From assembly GCA_963740605.1 (NCBI GenBank), contig CAVUFC010000010.1, forward strand, positions 248,001 to 312,000: a stretch of 64,000 nt of DNA, written 5' to 3'. The number at the start of each line of letters is the position of its first letter. Within the stretch, counting starts at the first letter, position 1. The notes under the pieces are model-generated. The model ran no database searches. It worked only from the letters and a program-made list of their open reading frames with translations, and was not told the origin of the DNA. The DNA comes from DASSUW01 sp963740605. Lineage in GTDB: Bacteria; Actinomycetota; Thermoleophilia; Solirubrobacterales; Solirubrobacteraceae. Both the position numbers and the translations under genes were made by a program. This document shows, piece by piece, positions 59,676 through 64,000 of this stretch.

Positions 59676-61309
59676 GCTGCGACTGTCTCCGTTCCGAGTT
59701 CCTCAGATATCGACACGTCGATCGAGTAGTCGATCGGGACCACGATCAGCGAGGGGACGTCGAGGCTGAGCGCATGCTCGAGGTGGCGCCCGAAGTCCTC
59801 GACTCCCTCGCATCGCCACGCCGGCATGCCGAACGCATCGGCGAGGCGGACGAAGTCCGGGTTCGTGAAGTCGGTGCCGAAGTGGCGCCCGAACTTCTTG
59901 TCCTGCTTCCACACGATCGATCCGTACTGGGAGTTCTCCCAGATCACGTTCACGACCGCCGTGCGCAGACGCACCGCGGTCTCCAGCTCCTGCACATTCA
60001 TCAAGAAGCCGCCGTCCCCGCTCACGGTGACGACCTTGCGGTCGGGGTGGACGAGCTTGGCGGCGATCGCCGTCGGCAGCGCGATGCCCATCCCCGCGAG
60101 GCCGTTGGCGATGAACACGGTGTCGGGCTCGTGCGCCGGGAACATCCGCGCGATCCACAGCTTGTGCAGCCCGACGTCCGAGATCAGCATGTCGTGGCGG
60201 CCGAGCGCCTGACGGATCTCCCACAGCGCGCGCGGCGGCTGCATCGGGAACGCGTCGTCGTGCCTGGCGGCCTCGAAGCGCCCGAGCACGATCTCGTTCA
60301 GGCGCGACGGCCCGGTCGTGATCGCGGTCGTCCCGAGCTCGCGCGCGAGCACGCCGAGAATGTGCGCGATGTCGCCGATGAGGTCGGCCTCGGTGATGAA
60401 GTGCTCGTCGACGTCCGGCGAGACCGTGTCGACGCACACGATCCGCTTGTCGCGGTTCGGGTTCCAGTTCGACGGCGCGTGCTCGACGAGGTCGTAGCCG
60501 ACCGTGATCACGACATCGGCGTCGTCGAACCCAGCGAGCGCGTAGTCGCGTGACTGCAGGCCGACGGTCCCACGCATCCGCGGATCCTCGTAGTCGAGCA
60601 TCCCCTTGCCCATGAACGTCTCGGCGACGCCGATCCCGGTCATCTCGGCGAACCCGCGCAGTGCGGCGGCCGAGCCGGTGCGGGCGACGCCGTTGCCGGC
60701 GAGCACGATCGGGAGCTCGGCGCCGGAGATGACGTCGATCGCCGCGCGCAGCTCGTCACCGCTCGGTTCGGGCCGGCGGCGCCCGTGCCGGGTGGGGAGC
60801 GGCGCCGCGTCGACCGGCTCGACCATCACATCCTCAGGCAGCTCGATGTGGGTCGGGCCCGGCTTCTGCGCCTCGGCGACCTTGAACGCCTTGCGCACGA
60901 CCTCCGGGATCACACGGGACGAGTTCAGCCGCGTGTTGAACTTGGTGATCGGCTGCAGCATCGAGACGACGTCGATGTACTGATGCGACTCCTTGTGCAT
61001 CCGCTCGAGGTCGCCCTGGCCGGTGAGCACGACCATCGGCGAGCGGTCGAGGAACGCGTCGGCGACGCCGGTGACCAGGTTAGTGGCGCCTGGCCCGAGC
61101 GTGCCGAGGCAGACGCCGGCCGAGCGCGTCAGCCGCCCGTACATGTCGGCCATGTACGCACCGCCCTGCTCGTGCCGCACCGGGACGAACTCGATCCGCG
61201 AGGCGTCGAGCGCCTCGTTGAGATCGAGCGTCTCCTCGCCCGGAATGCCGAAGACGTAACGGACGCCCTCGGCCTCGAGGCATTGCACGAACAGCTCTGC
61301 ACCCTTCAT
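59672..61309 (-). CDS. Acetolactate synthase-like TPP enzyme, possible 2-oxoglutarate decarboxylase
   Basis: 545 aa in the usual three TPP-enzyme domains. ELFVQCLEAEGVRYVFGIPGEE is the N-terminal Pyr domain, with the catalytic Glu in PVRHEQGGAYMAD; LPGPGATNL-like GTLGPGATNLVTG follows. SGDGGFLMNVQELETA begins the GDG TPP-binding motif, ending at WENSQYGSIV. It is like acetolactate synthase large subunits, but in cyanobacteria such proteins (SynPCC7002_A2770) beside a GabD-like gene are 2-oxoglutarate decarboxylases. The ATG at 61309 has AGGAG upstream. No regulatory subunit gene (ilvN) is near. Confidence 0.85.
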   Translation of the reverse strand: MKGAELFVQCLEAEGVRYVFGIPGEETLDLNEALDASRIEFVPVRHEQGGAYMADMYGRLTRSAGVCLGTLGPGATNLVTGVADAFLDRSPMVVLTGQGDLERMHKESHQYIDVVSMLQPITKFNTRLNSSRVIPEVVRKAFKVAEAQKPGPTHIELPEDVMVEPVDAAPLPTRHGRRRPEPSGDELRAAIDVISGAELPIVLAGNGVARTGSAAALRGFAEMTGIGVAETFMGKGMLDYEDPRMRGTVGLQSRDYALAGFDDADVVITVGYDLVEHAPSNWNPNRDKRIVCVDTVSPDVDEHFITEADLIGDIAHILGVLARELGTTAITTGPSRLNEIVLGRFEAARHDDAFPMQPPRALWEIRQALGRHDMLISDVGLHKLWIARMFPAHEPDTVFIANGLAGMGIALPTAIAAKLVHPDRKVVTVSGDGGFLMNVQELETAVRLRTAVVNVIWENSQYGSIVWKQDKKFGRHFGTDFTNPDFVRLADAFGMPAWRCEGVEDFGRHLEHALSLDVPSLIVVPIDYSIDVSISEELGTETVAA

Positions 61310-61388
61310 TGCGCTCCTAGTCTTCCGCATCCGATACCGCAACAACTGTCCGAGCCGCGTGTCGGACTAACCTGACCAGGTCTCCCCG

Positions 61389-62771
61389 ATGCGCCGTCTC
61401 ATCACGCTCACCCTCGCCGCCGCGCTGCTCGTGGCCGCTCCCGCCTCCGCTGCCAAGCACCGGTTCACGATCCGCGGTGCCGGCTTCGGCCACGGCGTGG
61501 GGATGAGCCAGTACGGCGCCTACGGCTACGCGCTGCACGGCGCGACCTACGACGCCATCCTCAAGCACTACTACAAGGGCACCGCGCTGGGATCGACCGA
61601 CCCCGACCAGACCGTCCGCGTGCTGCTGCAGTCGAGCAGCTCGGCCACCTTCAGCGGCGCGGTGAAGGCCGGATCGCGCAAGCTGAGCCCGGGCGCCACG
61701 TACCGCGCGGCGTCGTACAGCCTCTCGCAGGTGGCGCTCTACCGGGGTAGCAAGCGGGTCGCGATCTTCTCGGCGCCGCTCCAGGTCGCCGGCAAGAACA
61801 GCGTGCTCACGCTCAGCGGCCACGGTGACTACCGCGGCGTGCTGGAGTTCCGCCCGAGCACGTTCGGGCTGAACACGGTCAACGCGCTCCCGCTCGAGCA
61901 GTACGTGGCCGGCGTGGTGGCGCGCGAGTCGCCGTCGTCATGGCCGCTCGAGGCGCTCAAGGCCCAGGCCGTCAGCGCGCGCACGTACGCGATCACGACC
62001 TCCAAGGCCGGCGCCGGGTTCGACCAGTACGCCGACACGCGCTCGCAGGTCTACGGCGGCGTCGCGGCCGAGTCGATCTCCACCAACGCCGCGGTTGCCG
62101 CGACGCACGCCCAGGTCGTCACGTACAACGGCGCGCCGGTCGTCACCTACTTCTTCTCGACCTCGGGTGGGCGCACCGAGAATGTCGAGAACTCGTTCAC
62201 CGGCAGCGACCCGAAGCCGTGGCTGAAGTCGGTCAACGACCCCTACGACGGTGTCTCGCCCAAGCACCGCTGGGGCCCGATCCGGATGAGCACCGCGAGC
62301 GCCGCGGCCAAGCTCAGCGGGCTGGTCAAGGGCCGCTTCAAGGGCATCCGCGTCAACCGTCGCGGCAAGTCGCCCCGCATCGTCACGGCGACCGTGATCG
62401 GCACGGGCGGTCGCACGCGCGTGAGCGGCGCCACGCTGCGGGCTCGCTTCGGGCTGTTCGACTCGTGGGCCTACTTCACGTCGATCGCCACCAAGAAGAA
62501 GAAGCCGCCGCCGTCAGACCCCAAGACCGGCGGCACGCCGCCGCCCGCGAACGCCGCCGGGCCGCGGGCCCGCAGCATTCTCAGCGGCAGCGTCTATCCG
62601 GAACGGCGCGGGGCGGAGATCCAGGTCCAGATCCGCGGCCGCAACGGCTGGCACACCGTCGCTTCGACCGACGCGCTCCGCCACGGCCGCTACAGCGCAG
62701 CCGTGGCCAAGCCCGGCGTCTATCGCGTGATCTTCTCCGGTGACGCCGGGCCGGCCATCCGCATTCGCTAG
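61389..62771 (+). CDS. SpoIID/LytB domain protein, secreted
   Basis: 460 aa with a signal peptide (LITLTLAAALLVAAPASA). RGAGFGHGVGMSQYGAYGYA is the SpoIID signature and VNALPLEQYVAGVVARESPSSWPLEALKAQAVSARTYAI the core, with YFFSTSGGRTENVENSF after it. SpoIID is a lytic transglycosylase-like enzyme of peptidoglycan; this secreted form probably remodels the wall. The tail (residues 365-460) is a Pro/Lys linker (KKKKPPPSDPK) and a small beta domain. It is divergent from the TPP-enzyme gene. Confidence 0.85.
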   Translation: MRRLITLTLAAALLVAAPASAAKHRFTIRGAGFGHGVGMSQYGAYGYALHGATYDAILKHYYKGTALGSTDPDQTVRVLLQSSSSATFSGAVKAGSRKLSPGATYRAASYSLSQVALYRGSKRVAIFSAPLQVAGKNSVLTLSGHGDYRGVLEFRPSTFGLNTVNALPLEQYVAGVVARESPSSWPLEALKAQAVSARTYAITTSKAGAGFDQYADTRSQVYGGVAAESISTNAAVAATHAQVVTYNGAPVVTYFFSTSGGRTENVENSFTGSDPKPWLKSVNDPYDGVSPKHRWGPIRMSTASAAAKLSGLVKGRFKGIRVNRRGKSPRIVTATVIGTGGRTRVSGATLRARFGLFDSWAYFTSIATKKKKPPPSDPKTGGTPPPANAAGPRARSILSGSVYPERRGAEIQVQIRGRNGWHTVASTDALRHGRYSAAVAKPGVYRVIFSGDAGPAIRIR

Positions 62772-63223
62772 CCGGTGTAGACCCGCGCCAGCGATTCGGC
62801 GACGCACACGGGCTTCTCGCCGCCATCGCGCTCGAACGTCAGCTCGAGCGTCATCTGCGCGCCGCCCGGCACGTCCTCGAGGTTCGCCAGCCGCGCCTTC
62901 ATCCGCACGCGGCTGCCGACCGGCAACGGCGCCGGGAAGCGGACCTTGTTGAGCCCGTAGTTGATCGCCATCGCGAACCCGTCGAGCGCGAGCACCTGCT
63001 CGGTGAAGCGCGGCGCCAGCGAGAGGGTGTAGTAGCCGTGGGCGATCGTGCCGCCGAACGGCGTGTCCTTGGCGCGCTCGATGTCGACGTGGATCCACTG
63101 GTGGTCGCCGGTGACGTCGGCGAACGCGTTGATGTCGTCCTGAGTGACCTCGTGCCAGTCCGAGATCCCCAGCTCCTCGCCCTCGGCGGCCTTCAGCTCT
63201 TCAAGTCCCGTGATCGTCCGCAT
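62768..63223 (-). CDS. MaoC-like hotdog-fold dehydratase
   Basis: 151 aa. VTQDDINAFADVTGDHQWIHVD carries the hydratase-2 motif with the catalytic Asp and His, and GGTIAHGYYTLSLAPRF follows; FPAPLPVGSRVRMKARL is the typical latter half. MaoC-like enzymes hydrate enoyl-CoA. The start ATG 63223 has a weak upstream signal. It is convergent with the SpoIID gene (4-bp overlap) and divergent from polA. Confidence 0.88.
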   Translation of the reverse strand: MRTITGLEELKAAEGEELGISDWHEVTQDDINAFADVTGDHQWIHVDIERAKDTPFGGTIAHGYYTLSLAPRFTEQVLALDGFAMAINYGLNKVRFPAPLPVGSRVRMKARLANLEDVPGGAQMTLELTFERDGGEKPVCVAESLARVYTG

Positions 63224-63295
63224 GGAACGGAATCCTTGCGTCTTCGTCCGGTCGACGCTTTGACGCGGACGGACGCCATCCGTGGCGTCCGAAAC

Positions 63296-63301
63296 TATCC
63301 T
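63296..63301 (+). promoter_or_regulatory. Leaderless -10 element of polA
   Basis: TATCCT ends 7 nt before the GTG at 63309, with no ribosome site between. Confidence 0.45.
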
Positions 63302-63308
63302 GCAACCC

Positions 63309-64000
63309 GTGGCCAACCCGCTGCTTGTCATAGACGGCCCCGCCGTGCTCTATCGCGCGTTCTTCGCGCTCCCCGACTCGATCACCGACGCCGGCGGACA
63401 CCCGGTCAACGCGCTGCTTGGCTCGGTCAATCAGACGCTGTGGTGCGTCGAGAAGTACGACCCGCGCGCCGTCGTCTGGTGCTTCGGAGCCGAGGCGGGC
63501 GAGTACCGCGTCGAGGCCTTCCCCGCGTATCACGCCGACCGCCCGCCGATGCCCGACCCGCTGGAGTGGCAGTGGGAGCGCGCGCCGAAGGTCTATGAGG
63601 CGCTGAACTGGAGCGTGACCTCCACGCCCGACCTCGAGGCCGACGACCTGCTGGGCTCGTACGCCGCGGTCGAGACCGAGGCCGGCGGCCGCACGCTGAT
63701 CCTCACCGGCGACCGCGACATGTTCCAGTGCGCGAACGACACCGTCAGCGTGCTGCTCCAGCGCACCGGCGGCGACGGACCGCAGGAGGTCGGGCCCGAC
63801 GTCGTGCGCGAGAAGTACGGCGTCGATCCCGAGCAGGTGCCGGACTTCATCGCCCTGCGCGGCGACCCGTCGGACGGGCTGCCGGGCGCGAGGGGCATCG
63901 GGCCCAAGACGGCGGCCGACCTGCTCAAGCGCAAGGGCGACCTCGAGCACGTGATCCTCGGGGCGATCCGCGAGAAGCCGTCGGTGCGCCGCGCGCTGAT
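63309..64000 (+). CDS. polA: DNA polymerase I, 5' nuclease domain (3' end outside window)
   Basis: The first 230 codons, open to the right edge. LLVIDGPAVLYRAFFALPD is the N-terminal nuclease strand; PDLEADDLLGSYAA has the acidic residues of the metal site and LTGDRDMFQCAND the next Asp group. GVDPEQVPDFIALRGDPSDGLPGARGIGPKTAADLLK is the helix-hairpin-helix region with GxxxDxxPGxxGIGxKTA. This is the 5'-3' exonuclease domain of DNA polymerase I. The start is GTG 63309. It could be a free exonuclease if the gene ends soon after the window; I cannot see that. Confidence 0.85.
   Translation, partial: MANPLLVIDGPAVLYRAFFALPDSITDAGGHPVNALLGSVNQTLWCVEKYDPRAVVWCFGAEAGEYRVEAFPAYHADRPPMPDPLEWQWERAPKVYEALNWSVTSTPDLEADDLLGSYAAVETEAGGRTLILTGDRDMFQCANDTVSVLLQRTGGDGPQEVGPDVVREKYGVDPEQVPDFIALRGDPSDGLPGARGIGPKTAADLLKRKGDLEHVILGAIREKPSVRRAL

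Overview
The window is GC-rich chromosomal DNA with dense, mostly single-copy housekeeping and regulatory genes on both strands, many GTG and a few TTG starts, and gene families typical of Actinomycetota (PAC2, actinobacterial MMPL, BlaI/M56, MpsC, SpoIID, HxlR, DHA2-type MFS). PASTA/FG-GAP secreted proteins and a SpoIIM-like protein fit Thermoleophilia (Solirubrobacterales: Solirubrobacter/Conexibacter relatives). The taxon is inferred from gene content, not from a marker search. I see no prophage, CRISPR array or rRNA; the only mobile DNA is a decayed IS21-type istB fragment at 42.0 kb.

Layout. 0-3.4 kb: glycosyltransferase (cut by the left edge), PAC2 protein, YhaM-like nuclease, epimerase. 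3.5-6.7 kb: secreted serine protease, orphan histidine kinase, a small HTH regulator plus membrane protein behind a palindromic operator, and a cupin. 6.74 kb: selC, the selenocysteine tRNA. 6.8-11.1 kb: a frameshifted membrane-protein gene, MpsC-like protein, anti-sigma-type ATPase, metallophosphoesterase. 11.1-16 kb: secreted proteins (a broken FG-GAP/PASTA gene, a lipoprotein, a 1019-aa matrixin/VWA protein). 16-20.2 kb: a four-gene minus-strand operon headed by a protein with the LQRxxGNxAV motif of extracellular contractile injection system cargo. 20.4-23.4 kb: diguanylate cyclase, receiver-HPt protein, membrane protein. 23.3-31.4 kb: MFS, metallopeptidase, YihY, ABC-F, dehydrogenase, MscL, cupin, OtsB. 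31.5-37 kb: PolX, SpoIIM-like, thioredoxin, MMPL. 37-42 kb: a translationally coupled glutamine synthetase-like/amidohydrolase pair (a split FluG), and an acetolactate decarboxylase carrying an N-terminal ribbon-helix-helix-like segment beside an acyl-CoA ligase. 42.3-49.3 kb: IleRS, PPK2, MATE, a catalytically degenerate alpha/beta hydrolase, HxlR. 49.3-57.6 kb: FumC, GNAT, EamA, BlaI/M56, MFS, LuxR, methyltransferase. 57.6-61.3 kb: operon of an acetolactate-synthase-like TPP enzyme, a succinate-semialdehyde-type dehydrogenase and PdxH, the gene pair known in cyanobacteria to bypass 2-oxoglutarate dehydrogenase. 61.4-64 kb: SpoIID protein, MaoC dehydratase, and the start of polA.

A unifying feature is transcription architecture. 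At least fifteen genes have a TANNNT-like -10 box ending only 6-9 nt before the start codon, which predicts leaderless mRNAs, and several divergent pairs are separated by only 14-30 bp with overlapping, oppositely oriented -10 elements. Two genes (about 7.2 kb and 11.9-12.2 kb) carry frameshifts that may be real decay or assembly errors.
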